DNA of 61,490 nucleotides from Lewinella cohaerens DSM 23179 (GCF_000379805.1 NZ_KB903554.1:15298-76787); one strand, 5' to 3'; positions 44,032 to 53,405 are shown, counted from the first letter of the stretch. Translations and numbers: made by a program. Notes: a model not told the origin generated them from the sequence alone.

Positions 44032-45036
44032 TTAAGACTGGAGTTGTTCCTTGTTCTCTTCTAGGATTTCTTTAAAGCGCCTTACAGTCACAGCCAGGCT
44101 GTGAAAGCTGGCTCCACCGGCTGCATTCTTATGGCCGCCGCCTCGAAAATTGCGCTTGGCCATCTCCTGAACATCAATATCTCCTTTAGAGCGCAAACTT
44201 AGTTTTACAATCTTAGGCTGCTCGTGAATAAAGGCAGCCAGTTTCACATTCCGTAATTTGAGAAGGAAATTAACGACACCTTCTGTATCACCACGATTGA
44301 TATCAAAAAAGGAATAATCCTCTTTCGTAAGCGTAATAATACCTGTTTGATACTCCGGAAGAATTTCAAGTCGGTTATATAAGCAATGCCCTAAAATGCG
44401 CAATTGCTTTTCATTCATACTATTGAAAATCAAATCCTGAAGACGAAGATCATCCACCCCCATTTCTAGCAAATTGGCTACCGTGCGAAATAATTTCGGT
44501 GAATTACTGTACTTGAAGGACCCTGTATCTGTTAAGATGCCAGTAAACAAGCACTCTCCTATCATCTGATCCAGATAATCTTCCTGCCCCAACATATGAA
44601 TAAAATCATAGACTAATTCACAAGTAGAACTAGCCGTCGTTTCACTCAACATAAAGTCCGCAAAAGGTTCAGGGAAAAGGTGATGGTCTATCATCACTTT
44701 TGGGCATCGAGCATCTTCTACCAACTCTCCGGCTTTGTCAATCCTATCTAAAGAATTAAAGTCCAAACAGAATATCAACGTTGCTCTTTTAACAATGTGC
44801 TCTACTTCTTCGGGGTCGTGGTCATAAATGACGATATCATTAGCTTGCGGCATCCATGACAAGAAGTCGGGATAATCGGAAGGTGCAACAATTTTTACAT
44901 TGTGCCCATTTTTTTGTAAAAAAAGACTTAGACCGAGGGAAGACCCCACAGCGTCGCCGTCTGGATTACGATGAGTAAGAATAACCACATCTTGTGGTGT
45001 ATTAAGCAGCTTTTTAAGCTCTTCTAAATTTTCCAT
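44032..45036 (-). CDS. DHH-family phosphoesterase (NrnA-type)
   Basis: The start at 45036 (MENLEELKKLLNTPQDVVILTHRNPDGDAVGSSLGLSLFL) is where the family begins; the open frame reaches 45234 but the extra 66 residues overlap the ndk promoter and start and are not credible. Motifs are DGDAVGSS, IFCLDFNSLDRID, MIDHHLFPEPFADFMLSETTASSTCELVYDF (the DHH triad) and the DHHA1 domain with FRGGGHKNAAGGAS. The family degrades short RNAs (nanoRNase), pAp or cyclic dinucleotides. It stands divergent to ndk and 13 bases before the FKBP gene. Confidence 0.9.
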   Translation of the reverse strand: MENLEELKKLLNTPQDVVILTHRNPDGDAVGSSLGLSLFLQKNGHNVKIVAPSDYPDFLSWMPQANDIVIYDHDPEEVEHIVKRATLIFCLDFNSLDRIDKAGELVEDARCPKVMIDHHLFPEPFADFMLSETTASSTCELVYDFIHMLGQEDYLDQMIGECLFTGILTDTGSFKYSNSPKLFRTVANLLEMGVDDLRLQDLIFNSMNEKQLRILGHCLYNRLEILPEYQTGIITLTKEDYSFFDINRGDTEGVVNFLLKLRNVKLAAFIHEQPKIVKLSLRSKGDIDVQEMAKRNFRGGGHKNAAGGASFHSLAVTVRRFKEILEENKEQLQS

Positions 45037-45106
45037 AATTGTGCATATACTGGGGGGTGCGAAGTTGATAAAAATAATTGATTCTGCCAAAATGTTTGGA
45101 GGGGGC

Positions 45107-45137
45107 TTTGGCGCTCGCTTGCATTTGTTTACTTTTG
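45107..45137 (+). promoter_or_regulatory. Promoter of ndk
   Basis: TTTG (45107-45110), a 19-base spacer and TACTTTTG (45130-45137) fit the Bacteroidota promoter consensus exactly, 40 bases before the ATG. Confidence 0.7.
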
Positions 45138-45177
45138 CGTCGCTTTTTACAAATAACGACCAAAACCAAAGCAAAAC

Positions 45178-45600
45178 ATGGCTGGTAATATCACTTTTAC
45201 GATGATCAAACCCGATGCTGTAAAAGCCGGGCACATCGGCGGCATCCTTGCACAGATCAACGAAGCTGGTTTCCGTATCGTAGCGATGAAACTCACCAAA
45301 CTATCGGCAGAGAAGGCTGGCGAATTTTACGCTGTTCACAAAGAACGTCCATTTTATGGCGAACTTGTTGAATTCATGTCTAGTGGCTCAATCGTAGCTG
45401 CTGTTCTTGAAAAAGACAACGCTGTTGAGGACTTCCGTACGCTGATTGGTGCAACAAATCCTGCTGAAGCTGCTGAAGGTACTATCCGTGCCAAGTATGC
45501 TACCAGCATTGGCGAGAACGCAGTACACGGTTCTGATTCCGATGAGAACGCACAAATTGAAGCTTCTTTCCACTTCTCTGTAACCGAGATGTTTAAGTAA
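45178..45600 (+). CDS. ndk: Nucleoside-diphosphate kinase
   Basis: The 140-residue protein starts [24 protein letters not shown] and contains [56 protein letters not shown], with the phosphorylated His in NAVHGSDS. It moves the terminal phosphate between NTPs and NDPs. Its own promoter and a terminator flank it, so it is a single-gene transcript. Confidence 0.97.
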   Translation: MAGNITFTMIKPDAVKAGHIGGILAQINEAGFRIVAMKLTKLSAEKAGEFYAVHKERPFYGELVEFMSSGSIVAAVLEKDNAVEDFRTLIGATNPAEAAEGTIRAKYATSIGENAVHGSDSDENAQIEASFHFSVTEMFK

Positions 45601-45622
45601 CCTTCGGGGACTTCATTGACAG

Positions 45623-45662
45623 AAAAAAGCCACTAAGACATTATGCTCTTAGTGGCTTTTTC
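45623..45662. terminator. Terminator after ndk, usable in both directions
   Basis: AAAAAGCCACTAAGA and TCTTAGTGGCTTTTT form a perfect stem with a nine-to-ten-base loop, with A before and T after. It separates ndk from the convergent small gene at 45710. Confidence 0.88.
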
Positions 45663-45709
45663 AATTGGGCTGCTTAACGGTTCAACTCAACTGAAACCGA
45701 AAATTTTCA

Positions 45710-45916
45710 TCAGGGGCGAATCTCGGTTGAAGCAGCTACCGCTTCATCTGGTGTATCTTCACCCATCATTTCCATAACGACTTCGGGAAGATATTCGCTC
45801 CACGAAATATCATCTTTCACTAGAAAAAATGTTAATAAACCGCCATACAACAAGGTAGTAATGACGATGGCTTTGCGGCGGTTGCGGCGTTCAATACGAT
45901 CTACTTGATAAGACAT
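45710..45916 (-). CDS. Small single-helix membrane protein
   Basis: The 68-residue product has a very basic start (YQVDRIERRNRRKA), one membrane helix (IVITTLLYGGLLTFFLV) and an acidic tail (SWSEYLPEVVMEMMGEDTPDEAV). By the positive-inside rule the tail faces the periplasm. No family is recognised. The clear charge pattern, a start just before the basic part and the terminator near its end support a real gene. Confidence 0.6.
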   Translation of the reverse strand: MSYQVDRIERRNRRKAIVITTLLYGGLLTFFLVKDDISWSEYLPEVVMEMMGEDTPDEAVAASTEIRP

Positions 45917-46025
45917 AGTTGGATTTTTCCTTCTCTGGCAATTGTTTTACGTAATAGCAAACGGCATTCCATTAAACCTTATTTTTGATCCATCCGTTAA
46001 AAATGTCATAAAACCATATTAGAGT

Positions 46026-46691
46026 ATGCTCGCTGCTGTCCTACAAAGTATCCAAGAAGAGTTGGCTCCCTACCAAGCTAAACTCGTTGCTGTTTCTAAA
46101 ACCTACCCCAAAGAGATGCTGCAAGCAGCCTACGAATGTGGCCAGCGTGATTTTGGAGAAAATCGTGTGCAGGAAATCGTAGAGAAAGCTGAAGCATTGC
46201 CGAAAGATATTGTCTGGCATTTCATCGGCCACCTACAAACCAATAAAGTCAAATACATTGCACCTTTCGTTAATCTCATACACGCTGTTGACAGCTTTAA
46301 ACTCTTGAAGGAAATAGATAAACGAGCTGCTGCTAACGATCGCATTATCAATGTTTTATTACAGTTTAAAATAGCAGAAGAGGATTCCAAATACGGATAC
46401 GACGCTGCTGATATTTTCTCTATGCTAGATGAATTACCTTGGCAAAAGTTACAACATGTGCGTATTGTAGGCGTCATGGGAATGGCAACCTTTACAGAGG
46501 ATAAAGAACAAGTGGATCAGGAATTTAGTCAACTAAAAATCTACTTTGATCGCCTTAAGGCTACCTATTTTGAAAACGAGCCTTCTTTCAAAGAAATATC
46601 TATGGGCATGTCAGGTGATTATCCACTCGCCCTTGAGCATGGTAGCACGATGGTGAGGATCGGAAGTAAGATTTTTGGACATCGAGGATAA
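46026..46691 (+). CDS. YggS-family pyridoxal-phosphate homeostasis protein
   Basis: The 221-residue alanine-racemase-like TIM barrel shows the family motifs: LVAVSKTYPKEMLQAAYECGQRDFGENRVQEIVEKAEAL (PLP Lys in VSKTYP), IVWHFIGHLQTNKVKYIAPFVNLIHAVDS, VGVMGMATFTED and EISMGMSGDYPLALEHGSTMVRIGSKIFG. It binds PLP and keeps the B6 pool in balance, without known enzymatic turnover. TATTTTTG at 45980-45987 could be its -7 element. Confidence 0.95.
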   Translation: MLAAVLQSIQEELAPYQAKLVAVSKTYPKEMLQAAYECGQRDFGENRVQEIVEKAEALPKDIVWHFIGHLQTNKVKYIAPFVNLIHAVDSFKLLKEIDKRAAANDRIINVLLQFKIAEEDSKYGYDAADIFSMLDELPWQKLQHVRIVGVMGMATFTEDKEQVDQEFSQLKIYFDRLKATYFENEPSFKEISMGMSGDYPLALEHGSTMVRIGSKIFGHRG

Positions 46692-46725
46692 GGGAGTTCA
46701 CAAAAAAAACAATCTACACACCTTC

Positions 46726-47097
46726 CTACAACTTTTTCTTCTTCTTTTTACTGGCCTTCGCTAAAGGATTAAACGCAATGCACAGCCTTATCCAATGCGT
46801 TAGGTCTTCCTCTGTATCAAAACCATCTGACGTCACAAAAACGTAGCCTTTCATCGGACGTCCGGTAAAATCCATTGGATGACAGCCCTCGCGTTCTAAT
46901 GCATCTATTGAAGCATCCAAGCCTATTCGGGCCATCAGCAAATCCGTTTCTTTCTTTTTATCATAATGGATGCCACAGCACATCTTTTCATTTACCATAA
47001 AACACAAGCCTCCCATCATTTTTTTCTCAGCAAACGCAGTGTTATGCTCCTCAAAGGCCTTACGAATACGATCTGCTAAATACTCATCAAAAGCCAT
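46726..47097 (-). CDS. TfoX/Sxy N-terminal-domain protein
   Basis: The 123-residue product reads DEYLADRIRKAFEEHNTAFAEKKMMGGLCFMVNEKMCCGIHYDKKKETDLLMARIGLDASIDALEREGCHPMDFTGRPMKGYVFV, matching the TfoX N-terminal domain family. It ends in a lysine-rich tail (KASKKKKKK). In Proteobacteria TfoX/Sxy activates competence genes, but the stand-alone domain is common elsewhere and its role there is unknown. Confidence 0.88.
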   Translation of the reverse strand: MAFDEYLADRIRKAFEEHNTAFAEKKMMGGLCFMVNEKMCCGIHYDKKKETDLLMARIGLDASIDALEREGCHPMDFTGRPMKGYVFVTSDGFDTEEDLTHWIRLCIAFNPLAKASKKKKKKL

Positions 47098-47219
47098 AAA
47101 TAATTCTACTTAGTTTAAAAATCATTGCAAAACTTAACATACAAGAAAAGAGAATAATATTATATTCATGCCGCTATTTACTTATTTTTTTTATCAACTA
47201 TCTACAGAAAAACCGAATT

Positions 47220-48752
47220 ATGATCCGTAACTATCTACTAGTTTGCTTATCGCTCGTGCTGGTAATGGCCAGCTGTGCTAAAGAGCAAGGCTCCGATCAG
47301 GAAGTCCAAATCAACGCTTCTGAACGTACCAGCAAAGAAGACATCAATGCCTTTGTTCTTTCCCAACTTCACGAAAAAAACATTTTCAAGTGGGAAACGA
47401 TGGACGATGAAATGCTTTGGAGTGCCATGTCTCACGGCAATGACATTGCTTCAATCGGCTATCAACCTGCAGGTTTCACCAACATGGAAGAACGCATCCA
47501 TGAAATTGACATTACCAAAGGAGAATGGCGAACCGTCCGACAGGATATCATTGACCTCGTACTGAGCGAAACTCAGCGGTATTTCCCGGAAGAGAACATT
47601 ACTGCTGAAAAACTACTCATGGGGAAACCCATCGAAGAAGTCCTGCCCAATTTCAGTATCCTTATCAAGCACCCTGCGATTGTAACGGCATTGCGCGAAA
47701 GAGCAGACGTACGCTACGTGGAACCAATGAATTATTCATTCAATGAAGTTGCTGATCGCAGTGACTCTGGTTGTGATGTCAGCCCGGCTAATAACATCCC
47801 TTCGGCAGATTACACGACTACTTCCCCTTCCGCAAAGATCCCCTGGAATTTCCACCTGCTTAATATTCCTACTGCCTGGAACACCAGCCAGGGAGACAAT
47901 ATCGGCGTATGCCTCATCGACACAGGCACTTCTCCTAACCAGTCTAAACTTGGCAGTCAATTTGCTTCAGGGCAATCGACTAATCGCTATATTTCCCGTT
48001 ATGGTACTTATGTAAGTTCCTGGTGGTGGTGGGCTTCTCCTGACGGGCCAGATGATGATTGTGGGCACGGTACTCAAATGGCAGGTCTCATTGCTGGCCC
48101 TAGAACCTCTGGAGGGTCAACAACAGGTGCTGCCTACAAAGCAAACCTAATTTCTTACCGCGGTACCGGAGACGTTGTAGTAAACAGCTCTAACGAGAAA
48201 GAAGGCGTAAGAGACGCGCTTGTTGCAGCGGGCAATCGCAGTGATGTAAAAATCATTAGCATGTCTATAGGTGATGTTTTCTACAGCAGCACCGTGGCTG
48301 ATGGCATTTTCTACGCCTACAATCGCGGAAAGCTCATCTTCGCTGCTGCGGGTACTTCTTTAAGCTGGACCAATTGGTGGGGCGTTATCTTCCCAGCAAA
48401 CATGTCGCAAACAGTAGCTGTAACCGGCGTTAAAGAAGGCTATCCGCTTGAACGCTGTAATACTTGCCATGATGGATCACAAGTAGACTTTATTGTTCCA
48501 ATGCAGCGCCGTAATGACAACAGCCGTACCTCGCTAACCTTAGCCATGAGTGGTAATACACCTTCTTATGTAGGAGGCTCAAGTGCAGCTACAGCAACAA
48601 CGGCAGGCGTAGCTGCCATGGTTTGGGCAACAAGTCCTTCTTCCTCAAGAAGTACGATCTTGAATCGACTCAAGAATGCTGCTTCCATCTACCCAAGTCG
48701 TGATGGCAACTTCGGCTGGGGTATCATTGATGCCCAGCAAGCCGTAAATTAA
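47220..48752 (+). CDS. Subtilisin-like (S8) serine protease lipoprotein
   Basis: A lipoprotein signal (LLVCLSLVLVMASCAK) and a propeptide-like region of about 150 residues precede the S8 catalytic domain. Asp is in IGVCLIDTGTSP, His in DDCGHGTQMAGLIAG and Ser in VGGSSAATATTAGVAAMVW. The usual oxyanion-hole Asn is expected in an AAGN motif, but here the segment reads FAAAGTSLSWTNWWG, so Thr seems to stand there. The protein ends at GNFGWGIIDAQQAVN without a sorting domain. It probably acts at the cell surface. A terminator follows about 190 bases downstream. Confidence 0.9.
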   Translation: MIRNYLLVCLSLVLVMASCAKEQGSDQEVQINASERTSKEDINAFVLSQLHEKNIFKWETMDDEMLWSAMSHGNDIASIGYQPAGFTNMEERIHEIDITKGEWRTVRQDIIDLVLSETQRYFPEENITAEKLLMGKPIEEVLPNFSILIKHPAIVTALRERADVRYVEPMNYSFNEVADRSDSGCDVSPANNIPSADYTTTSPSAKIPWNFHLLNIPTAWNTSQGDNIGVCLIDTGTSPNQSKLGSQFASGQSTNRYISRYGTYVSSWWWWASPDGPDDDCGHGTQMAGLIAGPRTSGGSTTGAAYKANLISYRGTGDVVVNSSNEKEGVRDALVAAGNRSDVKIISMSIGDVFYSSTVADGIFYAYNRGKLIFAAAGTSLSWTNWWGVIFPANMSQTVAVTGVKEGYPLERCNTCHDGSQVDFIVPMQRRNDNSRTSLTLAMSGNTPSYVGGSSAATATTAGVAAMVWATSPSSSRSTILNRLKNAASIYPSRDGNFGWGIIDAQQAVN

Positions 48753-48829
48753 GCGTTTGGCTTTAGCCCAAAGACTTGTTTTACTGGGGCAGATTGGTGG
48801 GAAAATTGATGCATTATCAACCACGCGAA

Positions 48830-48875
48830 GCCTTTTTTGAGGAGCCTAGCCTTAGCTAAGCGACTTAAAAAAGGC
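48830..48875 (+). repeat. Hairpin in the S8-protease downstream region
   Basis: GCCTTTTTT and AAAAAAGGC, with an inner CTTAGCTAAG-like pairing, can form a stem. It does not have a T-run after it. It may be an intergenic repeat or an RNA-stabilising element. Confidence 0.35.
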
Positions 48876-48943
48876 ACAGTGTGGGAAGATGAGGCGCGAT
48901 TTGCCCCCGAAATGATCCCAGCAGAACAAGTCTAATAACGAGA

Positions 48944-48985
48944 AGAGGGTAAAGGGATTAACAATCCCTCTACCCTCTCTTTTTA
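48944..48985 (+). terminator. Terminator after the S8-protease gene
   Basis: AGAGGGTA-AAGGGATT pairs with AATCCCT-C-TACCCTCT around a small loop and is followed by CTTTTTA. It lies between the convergent protease and pruA genes. Confidence 0.75.
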
Positions 48986-49008
48986 GCTGTACAACCTTAT
49001 CTAGCCTA

Positions 49009-50640
49009 CTAAGCTTCTTCCAGGAAAGGATAACGATAATCCTTTGGCGTTACGAAGTTTTCCTTAATTGTTCGTGGACTGATCCACCGATAAAGGTTCA
49101 AGACAGAACCTGCTTTATCATTGGTTCCAGAACCACGCGCTCCACCAAACGGTTGTTGTCCGACAACAGCTCCTGTTGGTTTGTCATTGATATAAAAGTT
49201 TCCGGCAGCATTACTCAACTTGTCCGTAACGTAATTGATAACAGAACGTTCGCGGGCGAAAATAGAACCTGTAAGTGCATAAGGGGAAGTGCTGTCTACC
49301 TGCTCCAGCATCGTATCAAATTCTGCATCAGGGTAAACGTAAATCGTCAGTACTGGGCCAAAAATCTCTTCCTCCATGGTACGGTAATGAGGATCTTTAA
49401 CCAATAATACTGTAGGTTCTACAAAATAGCCTTCCGACTTATCACAGTTACCTCCAGCAACGATTTCTACGCCGTCATCTTTTTTCGCTTGAGCGAGATA
49501 GCTACTTATCTTATCAAAAGACCGCTCATCAATGACAGCATTGATGAAGTTGGAGAAATCTTCGACTGTCCCCATTTTGAAAGTAGCCAAATCTGCTACC
49601 AGCTTTTCTTTAATAGCAGGCCATAAACTTTCTGGCAAATAAGCCCGAGATGCTGCTGAGCACTTTTGCCCTTGGTATTCAAAAGCACCGCGTGCCAACC
49701 CTACAGCTACCTGAACGGCATCTGCTGACGGGTGAGCTACCACAAAATCTTTACCTCCCGTTTCTCCGACAATCCGAGGATAAGAACGGTACTTACTGAT
49801 ATTTTTGCCAACCATACTCCACAAAGCCTGGAATACTTTGGTGCTACCAGTAAAGTGCAAGCCCGCAAAATCAGCGTGAGAGAAAACGATATCTCCTGCC
49901 ATCGGGCCGTCCGTGTAGATCAAATTGATCACACCAGCAGGCAAGCCTGCCTCATGGAAAATTTCCATCACCAACTTAGCAGCGAAAATCTGCGTCTCCG
50001 CAGGTTTCCATACCACTACATTACCCATCATTGCCGGAGCAGCAGGTAAGTTACCTGCAATCGCCGTGAAATTGAAAGGAGTAATCGCAAAAACGAAACC
50101 TTCCAATGGACGATATTCCATTCTGTTCCAAACCGTCGGAGAACTATTAGGCTGCTGCTGATAGATTTCCGTCATATACTGCACGTTAAAGCGCAGAAAA
50201 TCAGCAAGTTCAGCAACACAATCAATCTCTGCTTGATAGACATTTTTACTTTGCCCCAGCATCGTGGCCGCATTCATCCGAGCACGGTATGGTCCACTGA
50301 TTAAATCCGCAGCTTTCAGAAAGACAGCAGCACGATCTTGCCATGGCATTCTTTCCCAAGCTGGCTGAGCAGCTAACGCTGCATCAATGGCTGCATTAAC
50401 ATGATCAGAACCACCTTTAGAAAAATGAGCTAAAACGTGCTTTTTCTCATGAGGTGGATGGATAGCTACTTTATTATCAGTAGAAACCCACTCTCCGTTA
50501 ATATACATTGGCAAATCGAGTGCTTCCTTTTTATACGCTGCAAGCGCCTCTTTTAAAGCCTTACGTTCCGGAGAACCGGAGCGGTAGTTCAGAATAGGTT
50601 CGTTGACAGGTTGTGGGACCTTATAAAATGCGTTAGCCAT
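49009..50640 (-). CDS. pruA: L-glutamate gamma-semialdehyde dehydrogenase
   Basis: The 543-residue enzyme belongs to the long P5C-dehydrogenase group: an N-terminal YKVPQPVNEPILNYRSGSPER, the Rossmann segment NRMEYRPLEGFVFAITPFNFTAIAGNLPAAPAMMGNVVVWKPAE, the catalytic Glu in RIVGETGGKDF and the catalytic Cys in FEYQGQKCSAASRAY, then EEEIFGPVLTIYVYPD. It oxidises glutamate semialdehyde (from proline or ornithine) to glutamate. It is not fused to or next to proline dehydrogenase here. A very good promoter lies upstream. Confidence 0.95.
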   Translation of the reverse strand: MANAFYKVPQPVNEPILNYRSGSPERKALKEALAAYKKEALDLPMYINGEWVSTDNKVAIHPPHEKKHVLAHFSKGGSDHVNAAIDAALAAQPAWERMPWQDRAAVFLKAADLISGPYRARMNAATMLGQSKNVYQAEIDCVAELADFLRFNVQYMTEIYQQQPNSSPTVWNRMEYRPLEGFVFAITPFNFTAIAGNLPAAPAMMGNVVVWKPAETQIFAAKLVMEIFHEAGLPAGVINLIYTDGPMAGDIVFSHADFAGLHFTGSTKVFQALWSMVGKNISKYRSYPRIVGETGGKDFVVAHPSADAVQVAVGLARGAFEYQGQKCSAASRAYLPESLWPAIKEKLVADLATFKMGTVEDFSNFINAVIDERSFDKISSYLAQAKKDDGVEIVAGGNCDKSEGYFVEPTVLLVKDPHYRTMEEEIFGPVLTIYVYPDAEFDTMLEQVDSTSPYALTGSIFARERSVINYVTDKLSNAAGNFYINDKPTGAVVGQQPFGGARGSGTNDKAGSVLNLYRWISPRTIKENFVTPKDYRYPFLEEA

Positions 50641-50671
50641 ATTTTGTAAATTGGTTAGGTTTTAATTTCTG

Positions 50672-50703
50672 CAAACATACTTACTCCCAAGGGAACACCC
50701 AAA
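50672..50703 (-). promoter_or_regulatory. Promoter of pruA
   Basis: On the minus strand, TTTG (50700-50703), a 20-base spacer and TATGTTTG (50672-50679) match the Bacteroidota promoter, 32 bases before the ATG. Confidence 0.7.
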
Positions 50704-50745
50704 CATGGAAGATCGTTGTACATGGATATATCTAAAGAAAGGAAC

Positions 50746-51468
50746 TTAGTTCTGCACTTGTAGCTTCTTCAATGCGATCATTGACTGGATATAGCGTTTT
50801 GCCAGCGGGATAATTTTCACTTTACTACTACTCACATCGTCGGTCCATTTCACAGGAAGCTCGCAAAGGTTTTTCCCTTGCCACTCTGCGACCGTTAATA
50901 ATTCTGTACTAAAAAACCACCCATCGTTTTGTGCACCACCATTCATGAGGTCTTCCAAAATGGAACGATGCAGGAATTTAAAGCCACACATTCCATCCGA
51001 AAAGCCTACTCCTAAGTAGCTTTTCAGTAGAAAGTTAAACCCTCTGGAAGCAACTTCTCTTTTAAATGGTCGATTGATCACCTCTGAATCAGGATGCAAC
51101 CGAGAGCCATAAACCAAATCACAGCCTTGCTGAGCAAGCGCATCGTATGCTTCCGGAAAATGCTGGAGGTCCGTTGCTAAATCTAGGTCCATATAGCCAA
51201 CAATGTCAGCTTTTGATTGCCCCCATGAGGTTTTTAATGCCAAACCTACCCCTCGACGGGGAACACTCACCCAATGTACTGCCGGGTATTCCTCGCTAAG
51301 CTGTTGAGCTATTGTTCTGGTATTATCTTCTGACCCGTTATCTGCAATAATGATTTTCCATTGCCCCTGGGTCGTAAAATGATCTTTTAAAAAGGTATGC
51401 AAAACACCCACTTGATGCTCTAGTGTAGCCTCTTCATTCAAAACAGGAATCGTAATATCGAAAGTCAT
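50746..51468 (-). CDS. Family 2 glycosyltransferase, dolichyl-phosphate glucosyltransferase-like
   Basis: The 240-residue protein opens FDITIPVLNEEATLEHQVGVL and contains KIIIADNGSEDNTRTIAQQL, DIVGYMDLDLATDLQHFPEAYDAL with the metal motif DLDLATD, YGSRLHPDSEVINRPFKREVASRGFNFLLKSYLGVGFSDGMCGFKF and WFFSTELLTVAEWQGKNLCELPVKWTDD. This is the Alg5/DPM1-like group that moves sugar to polyprenyl phosphate. No C-terminal membrane helices are present. The sugar is unknown. Confidence 0.85.
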   Translation of the reverse strand: MTFDITIPVLNEEATLEHQVGVLHTFLKDHFTTQGQWKIIIADNGSEDNTRTIAQQLSEEYPAVHWVSVPRRGVGLALKTSWGQSKADIVGYMDLDLATDLQHFPEAYDALAQQGCDLVYGSRLHPDSEVINRPFKREVASRGFNFLLKSYLGVGFSDGMCGFKFLHRSILEDLMNGGAQNDGWFFSTELLTVAEWQGKNLCELPVKWTDDVSSSKVKIIPLAKRYIQSMIALKKLQVQN

Positions 51469-51608
51469 TACATTAGCTTTGTACGCGAAGATAGAGCAGG
51501 TTTAGGATATTATGGGATACTTTTCTTTACTTTGTAGAAATTCTGACCAGCTTAATCGAAGATTCGTAACTATATCCTGATTAAAGCTATTATTAGAGGT
51601 AAGAAATT

Positions 51609-52268
51609 ATGCTAAAAAATCTGAAATCAATTTTCATTGTAGAGGAAGAAGCTTCTGCTAAAAGTAAGGCTGGTTCTCCAACCAAAAATACACCGTCTAA
51701 AGAAAAAGCTCCACAACAGGGCAGCCCTCCTGTTGTAAGTAATCGTGATGGTAAAATCACTAAAAAATTCACAGACATTCTACTCTCGGCGATGGACACT
51801 GCCGACCTGGAAGGGTTTGATTATCTAGAGTACAAAAAATCTCTAAAATCCCTTCAGAAGATGAACATGGAAGAACGCACCGCCTACCAATCAGCCTTCG
51901 CTATGGCGCAAACAATGGGTGCCACACCGCAGCATCTGGTGGCCACTGCTCAGCACTACTTAAAGGCACTTAAGCAAGAGGAGCAAAAATTCGAAAAAGC
52001 GCTCAGTAACCAGCAAGAAAATAGAATTGGAGCAAAGCGTCAGGAACAACAAACACTGACCAATACGATCAAAGACAAAGAGACCCAAATCAAAAAGTTG
52101 CAAGCTGAAATTCAGGAACATCAACAAAAATTGGGTAAATTGGACGGCGAGATAAAGCAGGCCGATGCATCTATTGCAAACACAAAAAATGACTTCTTTG
52201 CATCCTACCAAAACCTGGTAAAACAAATCCAGGGGGACATCAACAAAATGCAAGAGTATTTAAAATAA
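51609..52268 (+). CDS. Hypothetical coiled-coil protein
   Basis: The 219-residue soluble protein has a polar, Lys/Ser/Pro-rich N-terminus (about 10-50). A helical domain follows (KKFTDILLSAMDTADLEGFDYLEYKKSLKSLQKMNMEERTAYQSAFAMAQTMGATPQHLVATAQHYLKALKQEE), then a long coiled coil (about 115-215, rich in Gln, Glu, Lys). I recognise no named family. It is the first of three plus-strand genes with gaps of 64 and 87 bases, so it probably works with the membrane coiled-coil protein next to it. Confidence 0.7.
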   Translation: MLKNLKSIFIVEEEASAKSKAGSPTKNTPSKEKAPQQGSPPVVSNRDGKITKKFTDILLSAMDTADLEGFDYLEYKKSLKSLQKMNMEERTAYQSAFAMAQTMGATPQHLVATAQHYLKALKQEEQKFEKALSNQQENRIGAKRQEQQTLTNTIKDKETQIKKLQAEIQEHQQKLGKLDGEIKQADASIANTKNDFFASYQNLVKQIQGDINKMQEYLK

Positions 52269-52332
52269 GGAACAGCACAAAATAAATTGAGCCGTATACT
52301 AACTACTACACGAAAAATCATCACTGTACTAC

Positions 52333-53352
52333 ATGGATAAGACACCGTTAAAATCAAAATCATTCTGGAAACGCCCCGAGGGTGTCACTGGTCTCATTTT
52401 CTTAGCTGCACTCGTTGCGGGTGGAGCTTACTTGTTGACTACCGTCAACTGGGCTGCAATTTTTGCCAATACACTTGCGCTTGCCGGTACGCTAGGTATT
52501 CTTGGTATCATCGTTTATATGGTATTGGACCCGAAAATGAGAGCTTTAGTTAGCTTTGGATACAAAAGCATCATGCGCTGGATTACAGGCATATTTGTCC
52601 GCGTAGACCCTATTGGCATTCTAAAATCTTATGTAGATGAGCTGCAAGGCAACCTCCGTAAGATGAATAAGCAGATCAGTCAACTACGGGCTCAGATGCA
52701 TAAGCTGAAAGAGATCATCGTCAACAATCAGCGAGAAATTCAGAGTAACCTGCAATTGGCCAGCAAAGCCAAGGCTACTCAGAAGACCAATGTCATGATC
52801 CTCAAATCTCGCAGAGCAGGTCGTCTGAAGGAGTCTAACCTCAAACTAGAAGACCTCTATAAGAGGATGGAAGTGCTCTATCGTGTGCTCACCAAAATGT
52901 ATGAAAATAGTCAGATTTTGGCAGAGGATATAAAGGATCAGGTTGCTGTAAAAGAACAAGAGCGAAAGGCTATACACGCCTCCCACTCTGCTATGAATTC
53001 CGCGATGAGTATCATCTCTGGTGACCCCGATAAGCGTGCTATGTTCGACATGGCAATGGAAGCCGTCACCGAAGACGTCGCGAATAAAGTAGGTGAAATG
53101 GAACGCTTTATGGAGGTATCTGCCAACTTCATGAACTCCATCGACCTCCAGCAAGGAGTCTTCGAAGAAGACGGCTTGAACATGTTGGAAAAATGGGAAA
53201 AGGAAAGTACTTCTTTCATTTTAGGTGAAGAAAAGTCGTCGCTTTTGCTTGAAGCAGAAGATGATAGTAATGTCCTTGACCTCAATGCTCCTGTAACAGA
53301 AAAAGTAAGAGCTACGGGTCACCGTAATCAATATGATAATTTTTTTGAGTGA
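52333..53352 (+). CDS. Membrane-anchored coiled-coil protein
   Basis: Two hydrophobic helices lie at about 18-36 (TGLIFLAALVAGGAYLL) and 42-63 (AAIFANTLALAGTLGILGIIVYMVL). A long helical region of about 170 residues follows, starting VDPIGILKSYVDELQGNLRKMNKQISQLRAQMHKLKEIIVNNQREIQSNLQLASKAKA. This stretch, a short DP-containing start followed by helices dense in charged residues, recalls PspA/ESCRT-III-type hairpins, but the likeness is only structural. The end is acidic. The gene is followed by a hairpin at 53366-53401. Confidence 0.7.
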   Translation: MDKTPLKSKSFWKRPEGVTGLIFLAALVAGGAYLLTTVNWAAIFANTLALAGTLGILGIIVYMVLDPKMRALVSFGYKSIMRWITGIFVRVDPIGILKSYVDELQGNLRKMNKQISQLRAQMHKLKEIIVNNQREIQSNLQLASKAKATQKTNVMILKSRRAGRLKESNLKLEDLYKRMEVLYRVLTKMYENSQILAEDIKDQVAVKEQERKAIHASHSAMNSAMSIISGDPDKRAMFDMAMEAVTEDVANKVGEMERFMEVSANFMNSIDLQQGVFEEDGLNMLEKWEKESTSFILGEEKSSLLLEAEDDSNVLDLNAPVTEKVRATGHRNQYDNFFE

Positions 53353-53365
53353 CCTAATGTCCTAA

Positions 53366-53405
53366 AGGAGGTCTGAAGGTAGCATCTTCATCAGACCTCC
53401 TTATT
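53366..53405 (+). terminator. Hairpin after the membrane coiled-coil gene
   Basis: AGGAGGTCTGA and TCAGACCTCCT form a perfect 11-bp stem with a 14-base loop, then TATTAT. The weak T-run suggests partial termination before the next gene of the set. Confidence 0.6.

Noticed and set aside
45037-45234. 66-residue N-terminal extension of the DHH phosphoesterase
   Set aside because: It would cover the ndk promoter and start, and the family begins at the ATG at 45036.
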